From contig CM042179.1 of the NCBI GenBank assembly GCA_023376005.1, positions 19,370,419 to 19,434,418 of the forward strand: DNA of 64,000 bases, written 5' to 3'. This document shows positions 49,401-56,597 of the stretch, one piece after another. The translations under genes were made by a program, and so were the position numbers. The stretch's first letter is position 1. Each line of letters opens with the position of its first letter. The notes beneath the pieces were generated by a model. The model ran no database searches, was not told the DNA's origin, and saw nothing but the letters and a program-made list of their open reading frames with translations. The DNA is from Doryteuthis pealeii (Eukaryota; Mollusca; Cephalopoda; Myopsida; Loliginidae).

Positions 49401-52400
49401 CATAAAAATCTTCAAAGTGTATCAAGTCTAAAAATATTCTTTAAAAATTTATTTGATTGAATCAGGAAATTATTTGAAAAAAAAAAAAAAAAAAAAGACT
49501 GAAAAGCACCATTAATTTTTTTCTTCTAGATTCAAGATTGGTTTGACTTACAAAATACAATTGTAGAGTTTTACAAAGACTAAATAACAATTTTTGCAAA
49601 CAAATGAATAAATATGTATTTTAAAAAATGGTTTGACATATCACTAATGTCTAAGTCAGAGGGGAATTATAAATTTTGACTCTTGTAAGCAAAGATTCAT
49701 GTGTAGATCCTGGGAAAACTAGACAGTTCTGCTATTAAATCTATACAAACATTAATATTCATTGCAATTACACAAATATAAACAATAAATTAATGATAAA
49801 GGACTTTAGACTGTTTCCATTATCATAAAACAAAAACTGTTGATCAAATCTGATAAAAGTCAGTATTCAACCTTTGATAAACATTGTAGTAAATCAAGTG
49901 TAAAGCAATGTAAAGTGTCTTGGATATTAAACTGTATCTTGTGGTGAAGTTGGAGTTATAGAGAGTGTATAATCACTCCTTCATTGCCATTACTCCCAGG
50001 TTGACTTTGACCCACAGTGGTAGTATCTGTTAGGGTCTCAATCTATGGTCAAATAGATCTGCTTAAGATATTGTTTAAAATAATTTTGAACTATATTAAT
50101 ATTACTGGTTCTTAAAACATTGATATTGTAACTATGATTAACTGTTTATAATAATTGTGAATATACATTTTTGGAATTTATATGACCATAATTGTTAAAC
50201 TGACTTTTTCATAAAATGACCCATCAAGTGTTGAAATGCCATAAAACTAAACAAACAAACAAACCATAATGTAAATACATAAATGTCAAATGTTTAATAC
50301 AATTATCAATATCACCTTGCAATGTGATTATTGGTCAATCCTGAAAGTAAAATAAATTCTTATTCTTTATCCGATTGAGTTTTGGTTCTTTGAATATTTT
50401 TTTTAACAAGATATTTCTCATTCTCATAAATATATTTTTTTTGGTTTGTTTTGTTTTACGGCATATCAACCTCAGTGGGTCATTTAATGCCGATAAAGTT
50501 TTGAAATAAATCAATTCTTAATGGATAATACAATTTTTTTATGAATACATTTTTCTATTTAACCCATAGATGGGACCCTAACAGGTACTACCACTCCGGG
50601 TCAGAGTGGACCAGGGAGCAATGGTGATGAAGGGGTGCTCTACATTCCCCAAACCTCCAAAACTGGAACCTCACCATCAGAGTTTAACGTCATTCCCAGG
50701 ACATGTAGACCCGCAGCCACCGCCTTCTAGCACCCATATGATAAAAAGGGGTTGGGGCTTGCCATAAGGGCAATAGGGTTGGGAAAATCATATAGGTGCT
50801 AGGGCTTTATGTGACAAGCCGATTGATCAGAGGGGGCCTCTCCGACCGCTTGTCTAGCCCAAGATAGGGCCAAAGTGGAGTATTGCATGTCATGAACTGC
50901 TCATCCACCTGGGCTCTATCCTTAAGCATCACGGGTCGCCACCCACAGCCAACAGGTGGCCCCATTGGGGGAGTCTTACCCCTCTCATAAATATAAAAGA
51001 CTAAATAGTCAATCCTAATTTAACACCTTAACTACTGAGCTACTTGTTTATAATGAGAAATAAAAATAAGCAAGTAAAAAAACAAATAAAATAGCTCAGT
51101 TAAAATAGAAGTTTAGAACTGAAATTATAATTATAAGTTTTAAAAAATTAGGAAAATATTCATTTTCTTTTTAGTTAATGATAACTATGTAGAAATGGTC
51201 TCTAAAAAAAAAAAAGGACATTTCTCAATCAATGATTCAAAAAGTTATTATAATAAACACTTTCTCTTTTAGAATTGACATTTTCAGAAATAATTGTTAT
51301 AATTTTTATTAATTCTGATATGAAGTGACATTATCTTCATAAAAGAAAGAACATTATCATGATATAAAAGCAAAGATAAAAAAAATAAAATGAAAAATAC
51401 TCAAAGATATTTAATACTTACCCAAGATAGGCATTCATGCTATGAACAGTTTTTGGAAATTCCATCCCAGATGACATATCTTTGAGATTTAATTGTTTTA
51501 TTTTCTTAAGCTGAAAAATAATTTATCATATTTTAGAGCCTAGAAGATGAATATTTATCTTTAAAATAGTTTTAGACTATAATCCAATTCATTAGTATTA
51601 TAACTAGAGGGTTATCTATTAAAGTTTGAAATCAACAGTTATGGAGATTGCAGTGAGTGGTAGTCTCCCAAATAGCTTTGTTAATCATGAATCTTGTATG
51701 TCATTATATATAGTAATCAAAAGTTGATTTGCTATTTTAGAATAAGGTATGATATTAACAATATGTATCTCATGTGCATAAAACTGCTACTATATTCACT
51801 ATTAACAAATATATGGATCCAAATATTCTCCCTCCAACTATGGGTAAATAATAGGGTAGAATGGGAAATCAGTCTAGGAGAAGGAAAACTGACTTCAAAC
51901 ATGTTAAACTCTGCTTAAGAAATTGACCTACTCATGTGGAGGAGTTTGCTAATATGTATATGAAACTAATCTTATGTAGGTGATCAAATCTTTTCTATAA
52001 TCTATTGAATATTCTTTATTATTAATAAACATAGCAAAACATTATCACAGTATTACATCTGTGGTAATCCTACATTTGTATGTCAGTATCTTAGCTGATT
52101 TTACTTGCACCATATATGCTAATATAAAAGAAGAGAATAAAACAAAGACCATTGCAAAGAATGAGATTTTAAATACATAATTATCCCTAAAATTTATAAT
52201 TAAAGCAGTGGTATGCTTAAATGTTTAGAGATATGCCTTTAAAAGAAAACTTTGTACTTCCAAACATCTTTCAATATATATTTGCATATAATAAATACAA
52301 TAGTCATGGAAATCTTTAGCACTGCAAATATACCTGTATTTTTTCATCATTATGAAAATTTATCTTAATGACCTTAAACTATAAGACAATATTCTATAAA

Positions 52401-52605
52401 ACATGAATATTTTTTACTTTAAAACATATACATATATTAGTTGATATTATGAAATAGTAATAGTTTAAAATTACCTCAATCATCAAATCATCTCCTGTGA
52501 CTACAGCAATGTTGAGGTCAACATTTTGTTTTTTGCAGAAATCTCCTAATAATTTTGCACATGCATGTGGATTCACACCTCCACCATTGCTAACAACCTT
52601 GATAC
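17313..52605 (-). CDS. AtuA-family (DUF1446) two-domain protein, 5'-partial
   Basis: Sixteen minus-strand exons, each with AC/CT (GT-AG) borders, join in a single frame with all phases agreeing and give 524 residues plus a stop. The N-terminal AtuA domain shows [72 protein letters not shown] and [20 protein letters not shown] variable linker follows (about residues 367-413). The C-terminal ferredoxin-like domain has [29 protein letters not shown] and [12 protein letters not shown]. Bacterial AtuA belongs to acyclic terpene (citronellol) catabolism. The eukaryotic two-domain proteins have no established reaction, so the function here is unknown. Roughly the first 80-100 residues are missing. 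No stop or frameshift is seen, so the gene is likely active. Confidence 0.93.
17382..19524 (-). other. Intron 15 of the AtuA-like gene
   Basis: About 2.1 kb. It contains a CCGGGTGCA-type hairpin (gcaccctccgggtgc) near 17594-17609, inside a sequence starting ACTAGCAAA that resembles the element start at 61625, and a (TA)n run at 19151-19188. The rest is AT-rich and featureless. Confidence 0.7.
19525..19615 (-). CDS. AtuA-like gene, exon 15
   Basis: 91 bp: one base completes an Arg codon, then 30 codons including [19 protein letters not shown], the glycine-rich strand of the C-terminal domain. Donor GTAAGA. Confidence 0.93.
20519..20636 (-). CDS. AtuA-like gene, exon 14
   Basis: 118 bp. It encodes [19 protein letters not shown] and onward to NNGVRVT. 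Both borders split codons, and these are completed by the neighbours. Confidence 0.93.
20637..22742 (-). other. Intron 13 with a SINE-like copy
   Basis: Besides AT-rich DNA it holds a moderately GC-rich stretch at 21980-22260 of unknown nature, and the SINE-like repeat at 22376-22500. The segment 21000-21200 is also less AT-rich but unassigned. Confidence 0.6.
22376..22535 (+). mobile_element. SINE-like repeat ending in (TA)n
   Basis: It has a near-consensus Pol III A box (TGGCTTAGGGG) and a weak B-box-like GTTTCAATCCC, then a conserved segment (tgtctagccacaccaagg...cgaaacac) that runs into a TA repeat at 22499-22532. A partial copy in the other orientation lies at 40185-40260, also next to TA repeats. 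Confidence 0.5.
22743..22941 (-). CDS. AtuA-like gene, exon 13
   Basis: 199 bp, the largest visible exon. It carries the poorly conserved acidic linker ([20 protein letters not shown]) and the start of the C-terminal domain with the signature [16 protein letters not shown]. Confidence 0.95.
22942..23959 (-). other. Intron 12 with a tRNA-derived SINE
   Basis: It contains the SINE at 23122-23376. The remainder is AT-rich without recognisable features. Confidence 0.7.
23122..23376 (-). mobile_element. tRNA-derived SINE, copy 1
   Basis: Read on the minus strand it starts GGGCCGGATTAGCTCAGTCGG (given in two overlapping parts: GGGCCGGATTAG, TAGCTCAGTCGG), with an A box and a B box GTTCGATACC. A tRNA-unrelated body follows (cacagggatctgtg, tggagcgccacac, gcgctattga), and then a ctttacttta tail. 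Two more copies lie at 36238 and 41541. Confidence 0.85.
23960..24011 (-). CDS. AtuA-like gene, exon 12
   Basis: 52 bp: one base plus 17 codons, [17 protein letters not shown]. This is the conserved end of the AtuA domain. Donor GTAAGT. Confidence 0.92.
24012..24671 (-). other. Intron 11
   Basis: 660 bp of AT-rich sequence with no feature seen. Confidence 0.7.
24672..24711 (-). CDS. AtuA-like gene, exon 11 (40-bp micro-exon)
   Basis: Only 40 bp: [12 protein letters not shown] with split codons on both sides (Ala and Val). Conservation of the APGLTG...GGRPR motif across the joins confirms it. Confidence 0.92.
25973..26106. repeat. Perfect palindrome, 66-bp arms, 2-nt loop
   Basis: Positions 25973-26038 and 26041-26106 are exact reverse complements, with only CC between them. 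A TA microsatellite abuts the left edge. Confidence 0.97.
26511..26846. repeat. Inverted repeat, ~150-bp arms
   Basis: The left arm (about 26511-26658) and right arm (about 26695-26846) are imperfect complements, sharing for example AACTGCATGTTTTAACATGAAAATA in complementary form (landmark only). About 36 nt separate them. No coding frame is present, so it is probably a fold-back MITE. Confidence 0.85.
27211..27313 (-). CDS. AtuA-like gene, exon 10
   Basis: 103 bp: [16 protein letters not shown] and [11 protein letters not shown]. It starts between codons and ends one base into the Ala codon that leads into the micro-exon. Confidence 0.94.
27314..30181 (-). other. Intron 9 with a LINE copy
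   Basis: It contains the LINE 3' portion at 27690-28745. The segment 28780-29480 is less AT-rich and unassigned; the phrase TTGGTGCTAGCTCTGATA near 29420 resembles the leader next to some LTRs, but no matching LTR pair is seen. A fragment of the dispersed 'acggcatatcaacc' family lies near 29830-29985. Confidence 0.55.
27690..28745 (+). pseudogene. LINE 3' portion: reverse transcriptase end and zinc-finger tail
   Basis: The first part (27711-28277) gives the palm end of a non-LTR reverse transcriptase ([20 protein letters not shown], where the usual ADD reads AAD) and [16 protein letters not shown] at 28275-28277 interrupts it. The second part (28284-28745) has [20 protein letters not shown] and [15 protein letters not shown], typical of this LINE type. 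The characteristic final zinc finger, [17 protein letters not shown], is intact only in another frame (to about 28704). The copy is 5'-truncated and dead. Confidence 0.85.
30182..30275 (-). CDS. AtuA-like gene, exon 9
   Basis: 94 bp: one base plus 31 codons including [20 protein letters not shown]. It joins exon 10 between codons after Gln. Confidence 0.92.
30866..31078 (-). pseudogene. LINE fragment, same family as 53480-55285
   Basis: The minus-strand frame reads [20 protein letters not shown] and [16 protein letters not shown]. This is the segment before the reverse-transcriptase fingers that is also seen at 53620-53830 (GRKSTSRSKLKATS, LGNPPKI). It is truncated at both ends. Confidence 0.8.
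31118..31519 (+). repeat. Left terminal repeat of the 31118-33054 element
   Basis: 402 bp, notably GC-richer than the surroundings. The minus strand contains GGGTTCGATCCCGG, a Pol III B-box-like or tRNA-like stretch, within a segment shared with the right repeat. Poly-C near 31447-31458 is longer than in the right copy. Confidence 0.75.
31571..31888 (+). pseudogene. Arg/Asp-rich repeat-coding relic
   Basis: The DNA has a short repeat around (gaatct)cgggatatccg. Read in the frames it allows, it gives repeated [16 protein letters not shown] units (ESRDIR type, about seven residues), with one frameshift near 31675. This looks like the remains of a low-complexity basic-acidic protein or Gag-like segment. 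No known family is recognised. It ends at TAA near 31869 in the repeat frame. Confidence 0.5.
32091..32569 (+). repeat. 31-bp minisatellite, about 15 copies
   Basis: The unit is approximately GGAGTGCATTTATGYGATTG plus GGYCGGAGACC. Because 31 is not a multiple of three and the unit has no stop in any frame, all three plus-strand frames stay open and code the same 31-residue cycle ([13 protein letters not shown]...). The minus strand is also largely open. Confidence 0.95.
32666..33054 (+). repeat. Right terminal repeat of the 31118-33054 element
   Basis: 389 bp, aligned throughout with 31118-31519 apart from small indels (GACGATGATGA expansion, shorter poly-C). It is followed immediately by ATTCT. 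Confidence 0.75.
33251..33357 (-). CDS. AtuA-like gene, exon 8
   Basis: 107 bp: [20 protein letters not shown] then [15 protein letters not shown]. This is a typical core strand-helix of the AtuA domain. It ends two bases into an Arg codon completed by exon 9. Confidence 0.94.
33358..35835 (-). other. Intron 7 with a fossil gypsy integrase
   Basis: Apart from the integrase remnant (33430-34350) it holds a (TA)n run at 34698-34733 and AT-rich DNA. Confidence 0.65.
33430..34350 (+). pseudogene. Fossil Ty3/gypsy integrase C-terminal half
   Basis: On the plus strand, opposite to the host gene, short frames align in order with a gypsy integrase. First [11 protein letters not shown], then [18 protein letters not shown] and PQFTSS (second DDE block), then DPFLIMVDI...NSPIQGM (rNTPiQG-like), and at the end QPSYLRDYV, typical of polyprotein ends. 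Many stops and shifts are present. No LTR is visible at either end. Confidence 0.7.
35836..35900 (-). CDS. AtuA-like gene, exon 7
   Basis: 65 bp: two bases complete a Glu codon, then [20 protein letters not shown] and K. It joins exon 8 between codons. Confidence 0.93.
36238..36494 (+). mobile_element. tRNA-derived SINE, copy 2
   Basis: It begins GGGCCGGTTTAGCTCAGTTG (A box within it) and has the B box GGTTCAATACC. The body and ctttactttt tail match copies 1 and 3 in order. Confidence 0.85.
36740..38150. other. Less AT-rich block, possible decayed LTR-type element
   Basis: A 1.4-kb block with higher GC, a purine-rich stretch (GAGAAGGG near 37887), AATAAATAAAC near 38031 and CT-rich runs. 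The features suggest the end of a retroelement, but no paired LTR, target duplication or protein domain is visible. The plus-strand open frames at 36983-37270 look like chance. Confidence 0.3.
38725..38935 (+). repeat. Dispersed repeat, first copy
   Basis: It shares with 42372-42535, in the same order and orientation, blocks such as GGTTATTTTAGTTATCATTG, AACATAGATTAATGTACA and ATCTAGCAAGTGATTTAATT. Neither copy codes for protein. Confidence 0.6.
40185..40260 (-). mobile_element. Partial copy of the (TA)n-ending SINE-like repeat
   Basis: The reverse complement of the segment tgtctagccacac...gtggatgactta is shared with 22445-22500. TA repeats lie on both sides (40159-40190 and 40277-40301). 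Confidence 0.5.
40317..40425. repeat. Hairpin with 49-bp arms
   Basis: Positions 40317-40365 and 40377-40425 are reverse complements with very few mismatches and an 11-nt loop. It directly follows a TA microsatellite. Confidence 0.9.
40590..40975 (+). repeat. Dispersed 'acggcatatcaacc' family, copy A (3'-truncated)
   Basis: It starts with repeated GGTTT units and TTTACGGCATATCAACCTCA, passes 'gggaccctaacaggtacta' and ends near GGGCAATAGGG. The longer form at 50441-50993 continues about 200 bp further. No protein is encoded. Confidence 0.85.
41300..41385 (+). pseudogene. CR1/L2-like LINE C-terminal fragment
   Basis: The frame reads [20 protein letters not shown] then FKTSM, the familiar 'WN.LP..vv....s...FK..l' end of jockey/CR1/L2-type reverse transcriptases. 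Only the last few dozen residues remain. Confidence 0.65.
41541..41792 (-). mobile_element. tRNA-derived SINE, copy 3
   Basis: Same family as 23122-23376, with the tRNA-like head at the right side (B box gttcgatac, A box tagctcagtcgg), body and tail. The head end has diverged (aaccgatg for aatccggccc). Confidence 0.85.
42372..42535 (+). repeat. Dispersed repeat, second copy
   Basis: Partner of 38725-38935; see there. It lies about 370 bp from exon 6 of the AtuA-like gene. Confidence 0.6.
42902..43095 (-). CDS. AtuA-like gene, exon 6
   Basis: 194 bp: [60 protein letters not shown] and INEI, a large central part of the AtuA domain. Phases match both neighbours (Trp and Glu codons). Confidence 0.95.
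43096..44058 (-). other. Intron 5 with a perfect hairpin
   Basis: It contains a (TA)n run at 43391-43431 and the hairpin at 43579-43650. The rest is AT-rich. Confidence 0.7.
43579..43650. repeat. Perfect hairpin, 31-bp arms
   Basis: Positions 43579-43609 and 43620-43650 are exact complements, with a 10-nt loop. Confidence 0.95.
44059..44136 (-). CDS. AtuA-like gene, exon 5
   Basis: 78 bp: [20 protein letters not shown] and HTVQN. It carries the strongly conserved AGH-ECGAQ-TGGN motif, probably part of the active or binding site of the family. Confidence 0.95.
44137..44586 (-). other. Intron 4
   Basis: 450 bp, AT-rich, nothing recognised. Confidence 0.7.
44587..44630 (-). CDS. AtuA-like gene, exon 4 (44-bp micro-exon)
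   Basis: [14 protein letters not shown] plus two bases of a Ser codon. The donor GTAAGT was chosen over an earlier GT because it restores the family motif LASGSLAGH. Confidence 0.92.
46563..47300. mobile_element. Fold-back element with a SINE in the loop
   Basis: The outer 130-160 bp at each side are imperfect complements (left around ACGTTTCGGCC and CCTCCGGCCTTCAGGTATTT, right around AAATACCTGAAGAAGGCCGG). The Pro/Lys-type repeats 'ttcccgagtcc' near 47130-47200 complement those at 46665-46730. The middle holds a tRNA-like SINE. No transposase is seen. Confidence 0.7.
46790..46925 (-). mobile_element. tRNA-derived SINE fragment inside the fold-back
   Basis: The minus strand has the consensus A box TGGCCTAGTGG (46903-46913) and B box GGTTCAATCCT (46840-46850), about 60 bp apart. 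It is not a tRNA gene, because no clean cloverleaf can be drawn across the interval. Confidence 0.65.
47637..47736 (-). CDS. AtuA-like gene, exon 3
   Basis: 100 bp: one base plus [20 protein letters not shown] then [13 protein letters not shown]. The acceptor is TTATAG, not the AG five bases further on, because only this one gives the conserved NAYLGAGPI junction. Confidence 0.95.
49063..49215 (-). pseudogene. LINE 3' end, same family as 53480-55285
   Basis: The minus strand reads [38 protein letters not shown] and a stop, then (ATG)n. The same ending at 55150-55282 reads [20 protein letters not shown] to CAACVT. It is 5'-truncated to about 150 bp. Confidence 0.85.
49930..50273 (-). repeat. 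Dispersed 'acggcatatcaacc' family, old copy
   Basis: A diverged minus-strand copy with 'ctgttagggtctcaatctatgg' and an ending ATGCCATAAAACTAAACAAA. It lies next to the younger plus-strand copy at 50441. Confidence 0.6.
50441..50993 (+). repeat. Dispersed 'acggcatatcaacc' family, longest copy
   Basis: About 550 bp, from TTTGGTTTGTTTTGTTTTAC through the parts shared with 40590-40975 and 59153-59462 to CAACAGGTGGCCCCATTGGG. It has no coding frame, TIR or clear target duplication, so the class is undetermined. Confidence 0.85.
51422..51510 (-). CDS. AtuA-like gene, exon 2
   Basis: 89 bp: [20 protein letters not shown] then TVHSMNAYL plus two bases of Gly. The donor is GG|GTAAGT. Confidence 0.94.
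51511..52474 (-). other. Intron 1 of the visible exons
   Basis: About 960 bp, AT-rich, no feature seen. The plus-strand open frame at 51694-51918 has no family resemblance. Confidence 0.65.
52475..52605 (-). CDS. AtuA-like gene, most upstream exon visible
   Basis: 131 bp: two bases complete Gly, then [40 protein letters not shown] and MIE. The GGVNP motif is the family's early conserved block, normally found about 80-100 residues from the start, so at least one more 5' exon exists. Confidence 0.95.
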
Positions 52606-53479
52606 CTTTTTGTAGGAAAACAACAGAAAAGATTAAATTATTGTAAGAGTAATAAAGCAATAAGCAATTTATAACTGTTATTATGATAAGTTGTAAAGCA
52701 ATAAGCAATTTATAACTGTTATTATGATAAGTTGTAAAGCAATAAGCAATTTATAACTGTTATTATGATAAGTTGTAAAGCAATAAGCAATTTATAACTG
52801 TTATTATGATAAGTTGTAAAGCAATAAGCAATTTATAACTGTTATTATGATAAGTTGTAAAGCAATAAGCAATTTATAACTGTTATTATGATAAGTTGTA
52901 AAGCAATAAGCAATTTATAACTATTATTGCTCAGAAAACATTATAAAATAATTCACATAAGCAATAAACAATTCTTTAATATCTTACAAGTAGTTACTTT
53001 TTACCTTAAAATCTGTTATAGTAAAACTCATGCGGTCAATAAATCTGTTTATTTATAAAATCTTCAATAAACATTCTATATAACCATAATATATTTGATT
53101 TAGTATAAGCACTTGGATTTATCTATTATTTTTAACCAGGCATAATCTAAAGGAGAAATCAGTTCCAGGCAATATCAATAAAAGTTGACAACACGGTCAA
53201 ATTGGAAATCAACTTGATGTAGAAATAATCAATAATCAATTTTTTTTCATTATCTTTTTTTTAAAAGTAACAGAGGTCAGCGAATCATTCATCCCTTTAA
53301 GTTATTAAATTACCATTTATCTAATTTTTAGTGTTTTAGTTGGTAAAAATGACAATATAAAAAAATATGACAATAATAAACCTCTTAATAATATTTAAAA
53401 ACCAAAAAGGTAACATACACATATGTAGAGTTCACTTGGAATATAGAAATAATTTTTAAATCTTTGATTAAATATATCT
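52606..53479. other. Upstream intron start with a 41-bp array
   Basis: It contains the array 52656-52935 and otherwise AT-rich sequence with no exon seen. Confidence 0.6.
52656..52935. repeat. 41-bp tandem repeat, about seven copies
   Basis: Units start at 52656, 52697, 52738, 52779, 52820, 52861 and 52902 (AGCAATAAGCAATTTATAAC...), virtually identical. The array lies about 50 bp upstream of the splice acceptor of the first visible AtuA-like exon. Confidence 0.97.
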
Positions 53480-55285
53480 AACACCAATCTACAAGAAAGC
53501 CCAGATAGACCTAACCAAAACATACAAAAAAGAACAAATAGAATACATCCAAGTACAAATAAATAATATCAGACAATTGGTAGAAGACAGACAGTCGCGA
53601 TTAGCATGGCAAACAGTAAATGAAATTAGTGGTAGGAAAAGTACCTCTAGATCAAAGCTAAAAGCAACCAGCCTAAAAGATAGATTTCAGAAATGGAAAG
53701 ACCACTTCCAGAAATTTCTGGGGAATCCCCCTAAAATCATAGCAAATAATACCCAAAAGATTGTAGATAGACAACTAGACATCAAACTGGGGGATTTCAC
53801 AATAGAAGAACTAAACAAAGTCTTAAAGAAGCTAAAAGGTAGAAAAGCTGCAGGTCTTGACGAAATACCCCCCCTCCAGGTATGGAAGATGGGAAAGTTC
53901 AACGACATACTGCTTAGGCTATGCAATGCTGTATACAGACAAAACAGAATAGATAAATGGACAAAAGGCTGCATCCTCCCATTCCCAAAAAAGGGAGACC
54001 TTGGAATCGCTAAAAACTACAGAGGCATAACTTTTACTGCCATTGCAGCCAAGATATATAATGCCCTTCTTCTTAACCGCATTTGACCTAAAATAGAAAA
54101 AATCCTTAGGAAAAACCAAAACAGATTCCACAGAAATTGATCCACAACATCTCAGATCCTGACTATACAAGGGGTCCGAGCAAAGAATCTAGAGGCAACA
54201 CTGCTATTCGTAGATTTCTCCAAGGCATTTGATTCCATACACAGAGGGAAAATGGAACAAATACTACTAGCATACGGACTCCCCAAAGAAACGGTTGCCG
54301 CTATAATGATGCTCTACAAAGACACTAAAGCAATGGTACGCTCACCTGATGGCGACACAGATTTCTTTGATATCACCGCTGGGGTCCTGCAGGGAGATAC
54401 ATTAGCACCATATATATTTATAATATGCCTAGACTATGCACTCCGAACATCATTAGATACCATAAAAGAAAAAGGTTTCACACTAAAAAGGGCAAGAAGC
54501 AGGCGATATCCCGCACAAACAGTCACAGATGCAGACTACGCTGATGACCTTGCACTTCTTGCAGATACACTGGCATAGGCTGAGTCACTACTACATAGCC
54601 TGGAGGAGGCAGCAAAGAATATCGGCCTCGATGTGAATACCGATAAAACTGAGTTCATGAGTTTCAAAAAGAAAGGAGACATCTCCACACTTGATGGCAA
54701 GCCTCTTAAGCCAGTAGAACAATTCACATACCTAGGTAGTAATATCTCATCCACAGAGAGTGATATTAATACATGAATAGGAAAGGCATGGTCAGCCACA
54801 AACAGATTATCAGTCATATGGAGGTCCGATCTCACTGACAAGTTAAAGAGACGATTCTTCCAGGCCGTGGTTATATCTGTACTGCTGTATGGCTGCACCA
54901 CTTGGACCCTAACGAAGCACCTTGAGAATAAGCTGGATGGGAGCTGCACAAGAATGCTGTGAGCAGTCTTGAACAAGTCATGGAAACAACACCCCACAAG
55001 TAAGCAGCTGTATGGCCACCTGCCCACCATCTCACAAACCATCCGAGTGAGACAGACTAGGCATGCAGGGCACTGCTGGAGAAGCAAGGATGAGCTCATA
55101 AGCGACATTCTCCTGTGGAAGCCAACACATGGACATGCAAGTGTGGGGCGCCCACCAAGGACCTACATTGACCAACTATGCGAGGATGCTGGTTGCTTTG
55201 CAGAAGATGTTCCAGGGGCAATGAGTGATAGGGAAGGTTGGCGAGAGATTGTTATAAATATCTGTGCTGCTTGCGTGACATGATG
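53480..55285 (+). pseudogene. LINE (non-LTR) copy: reverse transcriptase to 3' end
   Basis: One frame (starting 53577 in sense terms, readable from about 53485) runs to 55283 and covers AGLDEIPPLQVW, PFPKKGDLGIAKNYRGITFT, FVDFSKAFDSIH, GVLQGDTLAPYIFIICLDY, the intact catalytic box DADYADDLALL, QFTYLGSNISSTESD, VLLYGCTTWT and the end [16 protein letters not shown]...CAACVT. No frameshift is seen. Five stops interrupt it: TGA at 54084, 54138, 54774 and 54960, and TAG at 54576; a small in-frame deletion lies near 54165. The 5' part with the endonuclease is absent. The tail is ATGATG then (TA)n. The same family occurs at 30866, 49063 and 63345. Confidence 0.9.
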
Positions 55286-55287
55286 AT

Positions 55288-55319
<32 letters not shown>

Positions 55320-55362
55320 AATTGGTAATTTGCTTGAAGCATTGTTAAGTATGTTATAAAAT
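55288..55362. repeat. (TA)n tail and junction
   Basis: A TA run (55288-55314) follows the LINE end and leads to the large palindrome. Confidence 0.85.
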
Positions 55363-55884
55363 AATAAAATTCGAAGGCAATACAATGCGTAAAAAATAAA
55401 GACAAAAAGATGTTTATATGTCTAATCGATTTCAAAGCGAAGCTTTATCGTCAGAGACGGATTTCAGAAATGACGTGCTTATGTTTTTTTTTTTTTTTAC
55501 ATATTTGTGTGGTTATAATTTCTCTTCTTATTTCCTTTTCCTCTCCTTTTTTCCTCTCTTTCTTCTTCTCCTCCTTTATGAATGGGCGAATAACTGTAAT
55601 TTCTTATTTCTCTCTTTCTTTTTTTTTCTTTCTTAAAAGTTTGTTGAGAACAAGGCTGACATTCGGTAAGATGTTGCAATGTCGCAATGTGTAGCAATGT
55701 GTAGCAATGTGTAGCAACGGTGTGAGCGTGTCATAATTTCAAAAACAAAAGTGAACAAATGAATAAAAACCGTTAATAGAAATTTTTTTTTTTTTTTTTA
55801 ACATACTTAGCTTTTGTTTCGCTTTCACCTTTCATTTCTTATTCTTTCTCCTCTCTCTTTTTTTTTGTGTTTTCTCTTCTTTTT

Positions 55885-55918
<34 letters not shown>

Positions 55919-56560
55919 CCCTTTATCCCCTTTGTTCTCTAATTTAAATTATTTTTTTTATAGTAAATAAGTAAATAAAAGATTATCTTAAATTATGTAT
56001 TAGTATTGATAGAAAAAATAAATGATTCTTTTTTTTATTATTATTTTTTTTTATTTTTTTTTTTTTAAGAAAATATCTTTTATGAGTACTTTTTTCTCTT
56101 TTCTTTTAAACTTAAATAGATTAAATATTATATTAATTATATATTAAAATAATTACATATTAGGATTGATGTAAAATTCAAAACAATAAAATAAGACAAA
56201 CCATTCCCCCTTAAATTTCAGATAGATTAAATATCATAAATCAAATATTTGAATTACAAAAGGCATAATGTACTGCTTCAATTATATATTTTATTTAACT
56301 ATTTTTTTTTTTCATTCTTTTGTTGTTATTATTTATTCTTATTTTTTTTTTTTTTTTCCCCACTTTTCCTTAAATATTTATTAATAGTTCTAGACTGACC
56401 GTACTCCTAAGAGGGTATTATGGTTTAAAGAAATAGTGTCATGGTTTAAAAAATAATGTCATGTAAAGGAGTTAATACGTATGTCAATATTGTTAAATTA
56501 ATCGTAATTAATTTTTTTTTTATATTTCTCTATTATCTTCTTTTCACTCTCAATCATCCC

Positions 56561-56597
<37 letters not shown>

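Larger units (their letters stand above)
47737..51421 (-). other. Intron 2, repeat-rich
   Basis: It holds a LINE end (49063-49215), an old copy (49930-50273) and a long copy (50441-50993) of the 'acggcatatcaacc' family, and an unassigned less AT-rich block at 47810-48440. Confidence 0.6.

Noticed and set aside
47637..51510. Apparent loss of two conserved residues (Ala-Gly) at the exon 2/3 junction of the AtuA-like gene
   Set aside because: A first reading used the AG five bases too far on. With donor GG|GTAAGT and acceptor TTATAG the junction reads NAYLGAGPI, the family norm, and all phases fit.
52656..52935. CRISPR-like array
   Set aside because: Units are contiguous 41-bp tandem copies with no unique spacers, in an animal intron.
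55410..55697. Hydrophobic small proteins in the palindrome arms (also 58186-58460)
   Set aside because: The frames are translations of pyrimidine-rich low-complexity DNA, duplicated by the palindrome; no family resemblance.
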